From NCBI RefSeq assembly GCF_001424345.1, contig NZ_LMPF01000023.1, positions 298,179 to 362,178 on the forward strand: a DNA stretch of 64,000 nt, given 5' to 3'. A program made the position numbers and the translations under genes. Source of the DNA: Burkholderia sp. Leaf177 (GTDB taxonomy: Bacteria > Pseudomonadota > Gammaproteobacteria > Burkholderiales > Burkholderiaceae). This document shows, one piece after another, positions 1-10,279 of this stretch. A model generated the notes under the pieces. That model did no database searches, was not told where the DNA came from, and saw only the letters and a list, made by a program, of their open reading frames with translations. Position 1 is the first letter of the stretch. Each line of letters begins with the position of its first letter.

Positions 1-3
1 TGG

Positions 4-200
4 GACCCATCGTGCCCGGCACGATCGTCCCCAACGGCGCCAAGGTTCCAGGTACATCGTTCCAGCTCGATCCGGTTCAGGCCGCGTTCAACATCGGCGC
101 GCGACCCATCGTGCCCGGCACGATCGTCCCCAACGGCGCCAAGGTTCCAGGTACATCGTTCCAGCTCGATCCGGTTCAGGCCGCGTTCAACATCGGCGCG
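4..200. repeat. 98-bp exact tandem duplication (period 99) inside prpD
   Basis: Bases 4-101 are identical to 103-200, with a single linking base at 102. The unit encodes the [14 protein letters not shown] segment of PrpD, which normally occurs once. The period is a multiple of three, so the frame is kept. Confidence 0.95.
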
Positions 201-931
201 ATGATCCGCTGGCTCGACTTTAACGACACGTGGCTCGCCGCCGAATGGGGTCATCCGTCCGACAATCTCGGCGGGATTCTGGCGACTGCCGACTGGTTGT
301 CGCGCAACGCCGTCGCCACAGGCAAAAAGCCGCTGACGATGAAAGACGTTTTGATCGGCATGATCAAGGCGCACGAAATTCAAGGCTGTATCGCGCTGGA
401 AAACTCGTTCAACAAGGTCGGGCTCGATCACGTGTTGCTGGTGAAGCTGGCATCGACGGCGGTCGTCGGGCAACTGATCGGCCTCACGCGCGATGAACTG
501 ATCAACGCGGTTTCGCTGGCTTTCGTCGATGGTCACTCGCTGCGCACGTATCGTCACGCGCCGAATACGGGTTCGCGTAAATCGTGGGCCGCAGGCGATG
601 CCACGTCGCGCGCCGTGCGTCTTGCGTTGATCGCGAAGACCGGCGAGATGGGATATCCGTCGGTTCTGACCGCTAAAACGTGGGGCTTTTACGATGTCCT
701 TTTCAAGGGCAACGAGTTCAAGTTCCAGCGTCCGTACGGTTCGTACGTGATGGAAAACGTGCTGTTCAAGATTTCGTTCCCGGCTGAATTCCACTCGCAA
801 ACGGCGGTGGAAGCAGCGATGACGTTGAACGCGAAGCTGGCTGAAAGCGGCAAGAAAATTGAAGACATCAAGAAGATCACGATCCGCACGCACGAGGCGG
901 CGATCCGGATCATCGATAAAAAGGGTCCGCT

Positions 932-1135
932 CGATAACCCCGCCGATCGCGATCACTGCATTCAGTACATGGTCGCCGTGCCGCTGATTTACGGTCGTCT
1001 CACGGCTTCCGATTACGAAGATTCGATCGCGATCCGATAACCCCGCCGATCGCGATCACTGCATTCAGTACATGGTCGCCGTGCCGCTGATTTACGGTCG
1101 TCTCACGGCTTCCGATTACGAAGATTCGATCGCGA
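932..1135. repeat. 101-bp exact tandem duplication (offset 103) that frameshifts prpD
   Basis: Bases 932-1032 are identical to 1035-1135, with two linking bases. The offset of 103 is not a multiple of three and produces the stop at 1038-1040. The size is close to a common short-read length, and a second ~100-bp duplication lies in the same gene, so a contig-joining artefact is a serious possibility. Confidence 0.95.
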
Positions 1136-1547
1136 AAGATCCACGCATCGATACCTTGCGCGCGAAGATCGAGTGCGTGGAGGACCCGCAATTCACGAAG
1201 GATTATTTCGATCCGGAGAAGCGTTCGATCGCCAATGCGCTGACGGTGGAATTCAACGACGGCAGCACGTTCGACGAGCTGGTCGTTGAATACCCGATCG
1301 GACACAAGCGCCGCCGCGAAGACGGCATTCCGCTGCTGGTCGAGAAGTTCAGGACCAACCTCGCACGACGCTTCCCGGCGAAACAGCAAGAGGCGATTAT
1401 CGCGGCATCGCTGGATCAGGCAACGCTCGAAGCAATGCCGGTCAATGAATATGTTGATTTGTACGTGATTTGAGTCAGCATCCGTGACACGTTCTTTAGA
1501 TTGAAAGTACTGAAGGTGTTTCCTCGTTTAAACCAAGGAAAAAAAAC

Positions 1548-4265
1548 ATGGCCCACAATCTCCATAAAACGCTCAAGGAATTCGACAGTGGTTCCGGCAA
1601 AGGCAAGTACTACTCGTTGCCCGCGCTCGGGAAGGCGCTGAACATCAAGATCGAACGTCTGCCGGTATCCATTCGTATCGTGCTGGAATCGGTGCTGCGC
1701 AATTACGACGGCAAGAAGATCGGCGAAGAACACATCAAGCAACTGGCGAACTGGAAGCCGGTCGCGGATCGTACCGACGAAATTCCGTTCGTGGTCTCGC
1801 GCGTCGTGCTGCAAGACTTTACGGGCGTGCCGCTGCTCGCCGATATCGCCGCAATGCGTGGCGTGGCGAAGCGCGCAGGTAAGGACCCGAAGGCAATCGA
1901 GCCGCTCGTGCCGGTCGATCTGGTGGTCGATCACTCGGTTCAAATCGATTACTTCCGTCAGAAAGACGCGCTCGACCTGAACATGAAACTGGAATTTCAG
2001 CGCAATAACGAGCGCTACCAGTTCATGAAGTGGGGTATGCAAGCCTTCGATACGTTCAAGGTCGTGCCCCCGGGCGTCGGCATTGTTCACCAGGTGAACC
2101 TGGAATATCTGGCGCGCGGCGTGCACAAGAAGACGCTGGAAGGCGACACCGTGTATTACCCTGATACGCTCGTCGGCACGGACAGCCACACGACCATGAT
2201 CAACGGCATTGGCGTTGTGGGCTGGGGCGTGGGTGGTATTGAAGCTGAAGCCGGCATGCTCGGCCAGCCGGTGTATTTCCTGACGCCGGACGTAGTGGGC
2301 GTCGAACTGAAGGGCAAGATTCGCGAAGGCGTGACGGCAACCGATCTCGTGCTGACCGTCACCGAAATGCTGCGTAAAGAGAAGGTCGTCGGCAAGTTCG
2401 TCGAGTTCTTCGGCGAAGGCACGGCTTCGTTGTCGCTGCCGGACCGCGCGACCATCGGCAACATGGCACCGGAATACGGCGCGACCATGGGCTTTTTCCC
2501 CGTCGATGAAAAGACCATCGATTATTTCAAGGGAACGGGCCGTACCGACGCTGAAATCTCCGCGTTCGAATCGTATTTCAAGGCGCAGAACCTGTTCGGC
2601 GTGCCGAAGGCCGGCGAGATCGACTACACGAAGACGCTAACTCTGGATCTGAGCACGGTTGCGCCTTCGCTGGCGGGTCCGAAGCGCCCGCAGGATCGTA
2701 TTGAAATCACGAACGTGAAGTCGAACTTCACCGACCTGTTCTCGAAGGCTGTGAGCGACAACGGTTTTGGCAAGAAGGCCGCCGACCTGAACACGCAATA
2801 CACGACCACGAACAACGTCAACGTGAAGAACGGCGACATCCTGATTGCCGCGATCACGTCGTGCACGAATACGTCGAACCCGAGCGTCTTGCTGGCTGCC
2901 GGATTGCTGGCGAAGAAAGCGGTCGAAGCCGGTTTGACCGTTGCGCCGCACATCAAGACGTCGCTGGCTCCGGGATCGCGCATTGTCACGGAATACCTGA
3001 CGAAGACGAACCTGTTGACGTACCTGGACCAGCTCGGTTTCACGCTGGCCGCTTACGGCTGCACGACGTGTATTGGCAACGCGGGCGACCTGACGCCGGA
3101 ACTGAACGACGCGATCACGAAGAACGACATCGTGGCGGCCGCCGTGCTGTCCGGTAACCGTAACTTCGAAGCGCGTATTCACCCGAACATCCGCGCGAAC
3201 TTCCTGGCATCGCCGCCGCTGGTCGTGGCTTACGCCATCGCCGGGAACATGACGGTCGACCTGATGACGGAACCGGTCGGCAAGGGCAAGAACGGCAAGG
3301 ACATTTTCCTCGGCGACATCTGGCCGACGAGCGACGAAGTCAACGCGCTGCTCAAGTACGCGCTCGACGCCGATGCGTTCCGCAAGAACTACGCGGAACT
3401 GACGAAGACCGGCGACCTGTGGAGCAAGATCGAAGGCGAAGCGGGTCAGGTTTATGACTGGCCGAAGTCGACGTACATTGCCGAGCCGCCGTTCTTCGGC
3501 AAGGACTTTTCGATGACCCCGGCCGACAGCATTCCGGCCGTCAAGGGCGCGCGTCCGCTGGGCATCTTTGGTGATTCGGTTACGACCGACCACATCAGCC
3601 CGGCTGGCTCGATCAAGGAAAGCTCGCCTGCGGGCGTGTGGCTGAAGGCAAACGGCGTGCAAAAAGCCGACTTCAACAGCTACGGCTCGCGTCGCGGCAA
3701 CCACGACGTCATGATGCGCGGCACCTTCGCCAACGTGCGGATCAAGAACCTGATGATCCCGCTGAAGGCGGACGGTTCGCGCGTGGAAGGCGGCGTGACG
3801 ATATTCCAGCCGAGCGGCGAAGAAATGTCGATCTACGATGCAGCGATGAAGTACATCGATGCAGGCACGCCGACCATCGTGTTCGCCGGCGAAGAGTACG
3901 GCACGGGTTCATCGCGCGACTGGGCCGCGAAGGGCACGCAACTGCTCGGCGTGAAGCTGGTGGTCGCGCGCAGCTTCGAGCGGATTCACCGTTCGAACCT
4001 GGTCGGCATGGGCGTGTTGCCGCTGCAATTCAAGGGCTCGGACAGCGTCCAGTCGTTGAACATCACTGGTGAAGAAACGTTCGACCTCGAAGGCCTTTCG
4101 TCCGATATCAAGCCGCAGCAGGAAGTGACGCTCGTGATCCATCGCAAGGATGGCAGCGAGCAACGCGTGACGGTGCTGCTGCGTATCGATACGCCGATTG
4201 AAGTTGATTACTACAAGCACGGCGGGATTCTGCCGTTCGTGCTGCGGTCGTTGCTGGCTGCTTGA
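1548..4265 (+). CDS. acnA: Aconitate hydratase A
   Basis: This 905-residue protein has the normal length of AcnA/IRP1-type aconitases. It interconverts citrate and isocitrate in the TCA cycle and can hydrate 2-methyl-cis-aconitate. The three [4Fe-4S] ligands are visible: Cys439 in [10 protein letters not shown], and Cys505 and Cys508 in [11 protein letters not shown]. The C-terminal swivel domain includes [16 protein letters not shown], the substrate-binding loop of the family. The start at 1548 follows a purine-rich AAGGAAAAAA stretch. It lies just downstream of prpD on the same strand and is followed by a strong terminator, so prpD-acnA may be one unit. Identity is near certain. Confidence 0.97.
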   Translation: MAHNLHKTLKEFDSGSGKGKYYSLPALGKALNIKIERLPVSIRIVLESVLRNYDGKKIGEEHIKQLANWKPVADRTDEIPFVVSRVVLQDFTGVPLLADIAAMRGVAKRAGKDPKAIEPLVPVDLVVDHSVQIDYFRQKDALDLNMKLEFQRNNERYQFMKWGMQAFDTFKVVPPGVGIVHQVNLEYLARGVHKKTLEGDTVYYPDTLVGTDSHTTMINGIGVVGWGVGGIEAEAGMLGQPVYFLTPDVVGVELKGKIREGVTATDLVLTVTEMLRKEKVVGKFVEFFGEGTASLSLPDRATIGNMAPEYGATMGFFPVDEKTIDYFKGTGRTDAEISAFESYFKAQNLFGVPKAGEIDYTKTLTLDLSTVAPSLAGPKRPQDRIEITNVKSNFTDLFSKAVSDNGFGKKAADLNTQYTTTNNVNVKNGDILIAAITSCTNTSNPSVLLAAGLLAKKAVEAGLTVAPHIKTSLAPGSRIVTEYLTKTNLLTYLDQLGFTLAAYGCTTCIGNAGDLTPELNDAITKNDIVAAAVLSGNRNFEARIHPNIRANFLASPPLVVAYAIAGNMTVDLMTEPVGKGKNGKDIFLGDIWPTSDEVNALLKYALDADAFRKNYAELTKTGDLWSKIEGEAGQVYDWPKSTYIAEPPFFGKDFSMTPADSIPAVKGARPLGIFGDSVTTDHISPAGSIKESSPAGVWLKANGVQKADFNSYGSRRGNHDVMMRGTFANVRIKNLMIPLKADGSRVEGGVTIFQPSGEEMSIYDAAMKYIDAGTPTIVFAGEEYGTGSSRDWAAKGTQLLGVKLVVARSFERIHRSNLVGMGVLPLQFKGSDSVQSLNITGEETFDLEGLSSDIKPQQEVTLVIHRKDGSEQRVTVLLRIDTPIEVDYYKHGGILPFVLRSLLAA

Positions 4266-4350
4266 GGTTTAGTTGTTGCAGGTGACCGCGCGTTTTTTTG
4301 GATCAACGCGTGATTTGGTCGTATTGCCGGTCACTTGAAGCAATGAATAA

Positions 4351-4387
4351 AGCCGCGCTCATTTATGAGCGCGGCTTTTCTGTTTTT
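4351..4387 (+). terminator. Rho-independent terminator after acnA
   Basis: A perfect 12-bp inverted repeat (4351-4362 and 4365-4376) is rich in GC and followed by TTTTCTGTTTTT. It sits 85 bp after the acnA stop. Confidence 0.85.
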
Positions 4388-4474
4388 ACGTGGTCACCGC
4401 AAGGCCACCCGCACCGGATCGGAGAGTTGTCACACAGCCTCCATAAAATCCCCTCGTCCAATGAGGGGAATTCC

Positions 4475-6265
4475 ATGGCTATCGATATTCGCGCATATTT
4501 GTCGCCGACCTTGGTGCTGCTGGCATTCGACTGGGCAGAAGGCAAGTCGAATCCCGATTTCCTCGGTTTCGCGATCAAGCGTTCACCGGGTTTCTGGTCG
4601 GCCGATGGAAAAACGCGCGATGCACAAAGCTGGCTTCCCAATCGGCTCACCTTCGAAGGACCTGTTCCAGCGGGCAAGCCGGACGCTCCGTCGAACATCG
4701 CGCCGATTCAGAAATTCATGTGGTGGGACGCGAAGATCGATGAACCCGATCGAGGACAGACGTTCACGTACACCGCTTACCCTGTTGTCGGCAATTCGCA
4801 CGCCCCGGCGCTCTGGGAGGCTGATGCTGCCACGCTGCAAGTGACGCTGCCCGCGCATGTGGAAGATGGCATTGGAACGTGGTTCAACCGCGCGGTGCTC
4901 GGCTCGCAGGCGTTCTCCCGCAAGCTCGCCGCGATGGGGCTCGACCCAAAGAAAGCGCCCCCTGCGAACGAAGCGCGGGAACTGCGCACGTGGCTTGCGA
5001 ACGATCTCCAGGACAGTTTCCAGTTTGTCTTCGATAACGCCACGCGCGCGGCCACTGCCGTGTATCACCTGACCGATAAACTTTGGGTGATCCCCAAATT
5101 CTCCCAGTTCGCCAAGGCCAACGGTCCCGCATCTTTAGCCGTGGTGTACGACGCCCATGGCGACGCCGGCAGCAAGACACGTCCGCCCGCATCGTCACCG
5201 AATCAACAAGCGGTCCAAGAGCTTGGTCCCATTGCCAGGTTGTTTCCGCGCAAGGCGACCAACATCATGCACGACAAGTTCATTGTCACGGATGCACCAC
5301 ATGGCTCGCAGGCGCCATCGCGGCTGCTCACCGGCTCGGCCAATTTCACGACCGAAGGCATCACCCAGCAAGCGAACCTGCTTCACTCGTTTGATTCAAC
5401 TGAACTCGCCAAGCTATATAGCGATCGTGCCGCCGCCATTTCGTCCGATCCGCCGTTGGCGGCAACCGCGAAGTTACCGCATGGCTGGACAGACCCGGTG
5501 GCAGTCGGCGATGCCCTCGTCCGCGTCTCTTTTTCTCCGGAGCCGACCGCCGAACATAGCCAGATCGCCGCAATTGTCGATGCAGTTTCGAAGGCCCGGC
5601 ATTCGGTACTGTTCTGCCTCTTCTCGCCTACCGACGAATCCTTGCTTAGCGCTTGCTTCGAAGCCGGCGACAAAGGCTTGATGATGTTTGGCCTCGTCAA
5701 TTCCATATCGGAACACGCGGCTGAAACAGCGGAAAACAAAGAATTGCAAGGAGGCCACTTGAGCACGTCGGAACTGGCGAGCATCGAGCTTTATCATCGG
5801 AACAAGAAAAATCGTGATGTGGTCGATGGCAAATATTTCACGAGCGCAACTGTGCCCGAAGGCTTCGATGTCGAAGTCCAGTTGTTCCCCGGGGACAAGC
5901 GACCGCCTTATCCGCCGGTTGTGATCCATCACAAGTTCGTGGTCATCGATGCAGAGGGAACCGAACCTGTCGTGTTCACGGGCTCGGCGAATATGAGCAA
6001 TAACTCAGAGCACAAAAACGACGAAAACCTGCTTGAGATTAGAGACCGACGCGTCGCCAGCATTTATATAGCGGAGTTCCTGCGGCTGTATGAGCACTAT
6101 CGTGCACGCGCGCTGGCTATTGAAAACAAGCTGAATCCGACTAAAAAGATCCATTTGGCGCTTCAGCCGGATCGGCATTGGGCCGACAAATACTACGTCG
6201 ATGGAAGCGCGGAATCGAAGGCGCGTGTGGCACTTGCTGCTCCTGTAGCCGCACCTTCGAAATAA
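4475..6265 (+). CDS. Phospholipase D-like protein with two HKD motifs
   Basis: The 596-residue protein carries two PLD active-site motifs. The first is HDKFIVTD (His266, Lys268, Asp273), followed by TGSANFT; the second is HHKFVVID (His485, Lys487, Asp492), followed by TGSANMS. Two motifs in one chain make a complete bilobal catalytic site. Family members hydrolyse or transfer phosphodiester bonds of phospholipids or act as nucleases; the substrate here cannot be read from sequence. I see no signal peptide or transmembrane helix, so it may act in the cytoplasm or be exported by a dedicated system. The ATG at 4475 is chosen because GAGGGG lies 9 bp upstream; the frame is open further upstream but overlaps the acnA terminator. 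The next gene is a phospholipase C on the same strand 160 bp away. Confidence 0.85.
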   Translation: MAIDIRAYLSPTLVLLAFDWAEGKSNPDFLGFAIKRSPGFWSADGKTRDAQSWLPNRLTFEGPVPAGKPDAPSNIAPIQKFMWWDAKIDEPDRGQTFTYTAYPVVGNSHAPALWEADAATLQVTLPAHVEDGIGTWFNRAVLGSQAFSRKLAAMGLDPKKAPPANEARELRTWLANDLQDSFQFVFDNATRAATAVYHLTDKLWVIPKFSQFAKANGPASLAVVYDAHGDAGSKTRPPASSPNQQAVQELGPIARLFPRKATNIMHDKFIVTDAPHGSQAPSRLLTGSANFTTEGITQQANLLHSFDSTELAKLYSDRAAAISSDPPLAATAKLPHGWTDPVAVGDALVRVSFSPEPTAEHSQIAAIVDAVSKARHSVLFCLFSPTDESLLSACFEAGDKGLMMFGLVNSISEHAAETAENKELQGGHLSTSELASIELYHRNKKNRDVVDGKYFTSATVPEGFDVEVQLFPGDKRPPYPPVVIHHKFVVIDAEGTEPVVFTGSANMSNNSEHKNDENLLEIRDRRVASIYIAEFLRLYEHYRARALAIENKLNPTKKIHLALQPDRHWADKYYVDGSAESKARVALAAPVAAPSK

Positions 6266-6425
6266 ACGCGCGGAGCGTTTGGCAACGACGGGTTTGAATT
6301 CACATCGGTGTCACTGCACCGAATTAAATTTCGTCCTGATAAATTACGAAATATTACCTGCAAGAAGCGCGGGCTGCGCGGCCTCGCCTATACCTATCCC
6401 ATCCTCGGATTACCCCGACAAAAAT

Positions 6426-8624
6426 ATGACAACGATTGATCGCCGTACGTTCTTACGCACCGCCGCCAAAGCTGCGGGCGCGGCAGCAGCTACCGCCCTC
6501 CCGGCGTCTATTCGCGACGCGTTGGCTATTCCGGCACACAACGCAACACGCTCGATCAATGACGTCAAGCACATCGTGATCTTGATGCAGGAGAACCGTT
6601 CCTTCGATCATTACTTCGGCGCGCTGCGTGGAGTGCGTGGATTCGGCGACCGCTTTCCCATACCGCTCGAAAGCGGCAAATCGGTCTGGCATCAATCGAA
6701 CGGCGTGAAGGAAATCACGCCTTTCCATTTTGACGAGTCGAAGATGAACGCCGCGCTCATCATAGACACGGCGCACAACTTTCCTGATCAACAAGGTGGG
6801 TGGGCTCAGGGCAAGTTTGGTCAGTGGCCCATGTACAAGGGCGACACATCGATGGGCTATTACAAGCGGTCCGAAGCGCCTTTCCAATGGGCGCTCGCCG
6901 ACGCATTCACAATCTGCGACGGTTACTTCTGCTCGCTGCGCAGCGCCACCGATCCGAACCGCACCTTCCTCTGGTCGGGATCCAATTTCGATCCTGCGCG
7001 CCGTGAAGCAGGACTGAACAGCGACATGTCCACAGCCGAAGTCGTCAATCTGCGATGCTGGATCACCGGAACGTTTCCCACCCCTGGCTACACTTACTAC
7101 GGTTCGGCGCTGCCATGGAAAACGATCCCCGAAGTGCTTCAGGACGCAGGCGTGAGCTGGCGGATTTATCAGGATCCGAATGACAACTGGACCGGCGCCA
7201 TGAATGGCGCTCTGGCATTCGAAGGTTTTCGCAACGCAAAGCGTGGGACGCCGATCTACAAAAATGGACTGTCGCACTGGTCTCTTGACGACCTCAAACG
7301 CCATGTGATGAAAGGCACGTTGCCTTCCGTGAGCTGGATATGTCCGTCGCAACTGCAATCGGAGCACCCCGGCGCTCCATCGAGTCCGGCGCGTGGAGGC
7401 GACTTCACACAGCAAGTCCTGGAAGCGCTGACGGCCAATCCGAAGAGCTGGAGCAAGACGGTGTTCCTCGTGACCTTCGATGAAAACGACGGGCTCTTCG
7501 ACCATCTGCCGTCGCCGGCGGTGCCCTCTTACAACCTCGACGGCACGCTTGCAGGGAAATCGACAGTTGATCTGCGGGGCATGTATTTTGAAACAGACGG
7601 CAGCCCTTACAGTGATCCGCTGTTCGCCCGGCTGGGGGGTGTGCCATCGGTCACCTATCCGTTGATCGATCCGCGCGACACCATCAGCGGCAATGTACGG
7701 CCATGGGGCATGGGCGCGCGCGTGCCCATGTATGTCATTTCGCCATGGAGCCGCGGCGGCTGGGTCAGTTCGCAAGTGTTCGATCACTCGTCCGTAGGGC
7801 AGTTCATCGAGAAACGTTTCGCCGTGACGATACCGGCCATCAGCCCATGGTCGCGCGCGGTCAGCGGCGATCTCACGTCCGCGTTTAACTTCGTCACGCC
7901 AAACGATCCGTCGGTGCCCACGCTGCCCGACATGAGCGATTACGCCGCGATCGAAGCCGCGTCGAAAAAGTTGCCCACGGTATCCGTGCCCGGTACGCCG
8001 GAGCCGCTATATCAAGAATCCGGGACCCGATTTTCGCGAGCATTGCCATATGAGTTGCACACGAACGCGCGTCTCAAGGCGCACGCGCAAAAGGTGACGC
8101 TGTCATTTATCAACACCGGGCGTGCCGGCGCGGTCTTCCATGTCTACGATAAAAAACATCTCGATCGTATTCCGCGTCGCTACACCGTCGAAGCTGGAAA
8201 AGCGCTCGAGGACGATTGGGACGTGCATTACGACGCGGGCAATTTCGAGCTGCTTGTGTACGGTCCGAATGGCTACTATCGCGGCTTCAAAGGGCATGTC
8301 GGCGCAACTGACGAGCCGGTCGTCCATGTGGGTTACGAGGTGTCGCGCGGAGGCGTGCAGCTTAAGGTCAGCAATACACAGGGAAAGCCCATCGATATCA
8401 CCATTACCGACAACGCTTACCGCCTGGGTGGCCCCTGGACACACAAAATCCGCGTGGGCGACGACTTCGAAAAACTGATATGGCTCGCGACGAGCGGGAA
8501 CTGGTACGACTTCACGATCACGTGCGCGCAGACCAGCGGTTTCGAACGCCGCGTTGCCGGGCGAGTGGAAACGGGCAAGGACAGCTACAGCGATCCGGTA
8601 TTAGCTATCGGCGGAACGTTATGA
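6426..8624 (+). CDS. Phosphocholine-specific phospholipase C, Tat-exported
   Basis: The 732-residue protein resembles the non-haemolytic/haemolytic phospholipase C family (PlcN/PlcH) of Pseudomonas and Burkholderia, which releases phosphocholine from phosphatidylcholine or sphingomyelin. The N-terminus DRRTFLRTAAKAAGAAAAT is a twin-arginine signal. The catalytic phosphoesterase domain includes MQENRSFDHYFGALRG near residue 60 and FLVTFDENDGLFDH in the middle. The last ~180 residues form the repeated C-terminal PLC domain (DUF756 type), visible as VTLSFINTGRAGAVFHVYD. The ATG at 6426 is chosen because it puts the RR motif at residues 6-7; an upstream in-frame start would add a non-conserved leader. 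Released phosphocholine could feed the choline pathway encoded later in the window (inference). Confidence 0.93.
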   Translation: MTTIDRRTFLRTAAKAAGAAAATALPASIRDALAIPAHNATRSINDVKHIVILMQENRSFDHYFGALRGVRGFGDRFPIPLESGKSVWHQSNGVKEITPFHFDESKMNAALIIDTAHNFPDQQGGWAQGKFGQWPMYKGDTSMGYYKRSEAPFQWALADAFTICDGYFCSLRSATDPNRTFLWSGSNFDPARREAGLNSDMSTAEVVNLRCWITGTFPTPGYTYYGSALPWKTIPEVLQDAGVSWRIYQDPNDNWTGAMNGALAFEGFRNAKRGTPIYKNGLSHWSLDDLKRHVMKGTLPSVSWICPSQLQSEHPGAPSSPARGGDFTQQVLEALTANPKSWSKTVFLVTFDENDGLFDHLPSPAVPSYNLDGTLAGKSTVDLRGMYFETDGSPYSDPLFARLGGVPSVTYPLIDPRDTISGNVRPWGMGARVPMYVISPWSRGGWVSSQVFDHSSVGQFIEKRFAVTIPAISPWSRAVSGDLTSAFNFVTPNDPSVPTLPDMSDYAAIEAASKKLPTVSVPGTPEPLYQESGTRFSRALPYELHTNARLKAHAQKVTLSFINTGRAGAVFHVYDKKHLDRIPRRYTVEAGKALEDDWDVHYDAGNFELLVYGPNGYYRGFKGHVGATDEPVVHVGYEVSRGGVQLKVSNTQGKPIDITITDNAYRLGGPWTHKIRVGDDFEKLIWLATSGNWYDFTITCAQTSGFERRVAGRVETGKDSYSDPVLAIGGTL

Positions 8625-8781
8625 ACTATCAGAACCGCCTAATTTATATTGCGACGAGCTTATAAATATATTTCGGATAACTTACATATTGCACCGTAGG
8701 TAAGCTCGACGATTTAGCCAACGATGATCTAGCGCAGCTTCGGCTCATTGCAGGCGATGTAAATCCCTCAAAAAATATTTC

Positions 8782-8796
8782 TAGACGACTGGTCTA
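8782..8796. promoter_or_regulatory. NemR-type operator upstream of the TetR gene
   Basis: TAGAC-N5-GTCTA dyad, within a 20-base segment (8781-8800) identical to 9477-9496 before the DJ-1 gene. It resembles the TAGACC/GGTCTA palindrome of the E. coli nemR box. It lies 21 bp before the start codon, where bound repressor would block transcription. Confidence 0.75.
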
Positions 8797-8816
8797 CTAT
8801 GAGCTAAAGTTCATGC

Positions 8817-9422
8817 ATGGCTACCGCAAACACATCCGAAACCGCCGACGTCCGCGAGAACATTATTGCCGTTGGTCAGCGGTTGATCGGCGCCAGAGGT
8901 TTTTCAGCTGTTGGTTTGAACGAGATTCTGTCAGAGGCAGGCGTTCCGAAAGGATCGTTCTATCACTACTTCGGTTCGAAGGATGCGTTCGGCGTGGCGC
9001 TGCTTGAAAGCTATTTCGATGAATATTTGGAGGATCTCGACCAGACGCTTGCTCAGCCGGGTTTGAACATGGCGCAGCGGTTGATGAACTACTTTCGGAT
9101 ATGGCAGGAAACCCAGTCGTTCTACGATTGCCAAGGCAAATGCCTCGCGGTCAAGCTGGGAGCCGAAGTGGCCGACATGTCTGAAGCGATGCGCACGACC
9201 TTGAATCGAGGCACGGCGGGGATTGTCACCCGGCTGTCGCGTGCTATCAAAACTGGCGTAAGCGAAGGTTCGCTTTCTATCGAAGGCGATACGGCAAGCG
9301 CCGCACAAAGCCTTTACCAGTTGTGGCTCGGCGCCAGCATCATGGTCAAGATCGTTCGCAACCTGCAGCCATTCGAAATGGCGATGAAAACCACGCAGCA
9401 GATGCTTCACCTCGTGCCTTGA
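8817..9422 (+). CDS. TetR family repressor, NemR-like
   Basis: The 201-residue protein has an N-terminal TetR helix-turn-helix with the typical GVPKGSFYHYFGSKDAF motif (residues 42-58). The region YDCQGKCLAVKLGAEVADMS contains Cys105 and Cys109. The KCLAVKL cysteine matches the conserved position of NemR, a repressor in E. coli inactivated by electrophiles and reactive chlorine. The same 15-bp dyad occurs before this gene and before the DJ-1 gene, which strongly suggests autoregulation and control of that neighbour. The start at 8817 is taken rather than the overlapping out-of-frame ATG at 8813. Function as an electrophile sensor is inferred from family and context. Confidence 0.85.
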   Translation: MATANTSETADVRENIIAVGQRLIGARGFSAVGLNEILSEAGVPKGSFYHYFGSKDAFGVALLESYFDEYLEDLDQTLAQPGLNMAQRLMNYFRIWQETQSFYDCQGKCLAVKLGAEVADMSEAMRTTLNRGTAGIVTRLSRAIKTGVSEGSLSIEGDTASAAQSLYQLWLGASIMVKIVRNLQPFEMAMKTTQQMLHLVP

Positions 9423-9440
9423 TTCGATTGGGCAACGAAC

Positions 9441-9467
9441 GCACTTCTCCGGAAGTGCTTTTTTTAG
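9441..9467 (+). terminator. Terminator after the TetR gene
   Basis: GCACTTC-tccg-GAAGTGC stem-loop followed by a run of seven to nine T. It separates the repressor from the DJ-1 gene, which therefore has its own promoter and operator. Confidence 0.85.
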
Positions 9468-9477
9468 GCATTTTTAC

Positions 9478-9492
9478 TAGACGACTGGTCTA
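9478..9492. promoter_or_regulatory. NemR-type operator upstream of the DJ-1/PfpI gene
   Basis: Second copy of the TAGAC-N5-GTCTA dyad, 52 bp before the DJ-1 family start codon and directly after the TetR terminator. Confidence 0.75.
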
Positions 9493-9544
9493 CTATATGT
9501 AAGTAACCCGTTCACCAACTTACTCACCCCGACGGAGAAACAAC

Positions 9545-10234
9545 ATGAAAGTACTGATGGTTCTGACCTCGCATGACCAGCTTGGCAACACAGGCCGCAC
9601 GACGGGTTTCTGGCTCGAAGAACTGGCCGCGCCCTATTACGCGTTCAAGGATGCTGGCGCGGAAATCGTCTTGGCTTCGCCCAAGGGCGGTCAGCCGCCG
9701 CTCGATCCGAAGAGCAATGAGCCGGCCAATCAAACCGAAATGACACATCGTTTTGAAGGCGACGCAGATGCCAAGGCGCAACTTGCGGCCACGCTGCGAC
9801 TCGACAGCGTCTCGCAGGAAGATTTCGATACGGTGTTTTACCCCGGCGGCCATGGTCCATTATGGGATCTGGCAGAAGACAAGAACTCGATCGCGTTGAT
9901 CGAATCCTTCATTGCCGCCGGCAAGCCCGTCGCGCTGGTCTGCCACGCGCCCGGCGTGTTACGGCATGTCGTTACGAAGGATGGTGCGCCGTTGGTCGAA
10001 GGCAAGAAAGTCACTGGTTTTACCAACTCTGAGGAAGCCGCGGTTGGACTGACCGAGATCGTGCCATTCCTCGTTGAAGACGAACTTAAGGCAAAGGGCG
10101 GCGTTTATTCAAAAACGGAAGATTGGGCGCCGTACGTCGTCAGCGATGGCCTGCTGATCACGGGACAAAACCCCGCGTCATCGGCGCCGGCCGCGGCCCT
10201 TCTGCTTAAGCACCCTGCGCTCGCCACGAAGTAG
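9545..10234 (+). CDS. DJ-1/PfpI (Hsp31-class) protein, candidate glyoxalase III
   Basis: The 229-residue protein belongs to the DJ-1/ThiJ/PfpI superfamily. The nucleophile elbow is ALVCHAPGVLR with Cys133 followed by His134. A conserved acidic residue sits in FWLEEL (Glu25/26), and YPGGHGPLWDL precedes the elbow, as in Hsp31-like members. Several relatives convert methylglyoxal to lactate without glutathione or repair glycated molecules. The gene has a GGAG ribosome site and a private operator identical to that of the adjacent NemR-like repressor, consistent with an inducible carbonyl-detoxification unit. The enzymatic role is inferred. Confidence 0.85.
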   Translation: MKVLMVLTSHDQLGNTGRTTGFWLEELAAPYYAFKDAGAEIVLASPKGGQPPLDPKSNEPANQTEMTHRFEGDADAKAQLAATLRLDSVSQEDFDTVFYPGGHGPLWDLAEDKNSIALIESFIAAGKPVALVCHAPGVLRHVVTKDGAPLVEGKKVTGFTNSEEAAVGLTEIVPFLVEDELKAKGGVYSKTEDWAPYVVSDGLLITGQNPASSAPAAALLLKHPALATK

Positions 10235-10279
10235 AGTTATTGGTGAAGTGAAATGGAGTGAAGCTAACCGGACGATAAA

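Larger units (their letters stand above)
3..1473 (+). pseudogene. prpD: 2-methylcitrate dehydratase PrpD, 5'-truncated by the window and broken
   Basis: The reading frame matches the MmgE/PrpD family almost end to end, for example [20 protein letters not shown] near the start and MPVNEYVDLYVI at the C-terminus. PrpD dehydrates 2-methylcitrate in the methylcitrate cycle for propionyl-CoA disposal. The N-terminal part lies before the window. The gene is interrupted twice. A 98-bp exact direct repeat near the start adds 33 in-frame residues. A 101-bp exact direct repeat with offset 103 shifts the frame, so the first part stops at 1040 and the C-terminal ~130 residues continue in another frame to 1473. 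Removing one copy of each restores a normal PrpD. acnA follows 74 bp downstream on the same strand, a usual partnership because 2-methylaconitate hydration needs an aconitase. Family identity is very likely; whether the break is biological or an assembly error is open. Confidence 0.85.
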
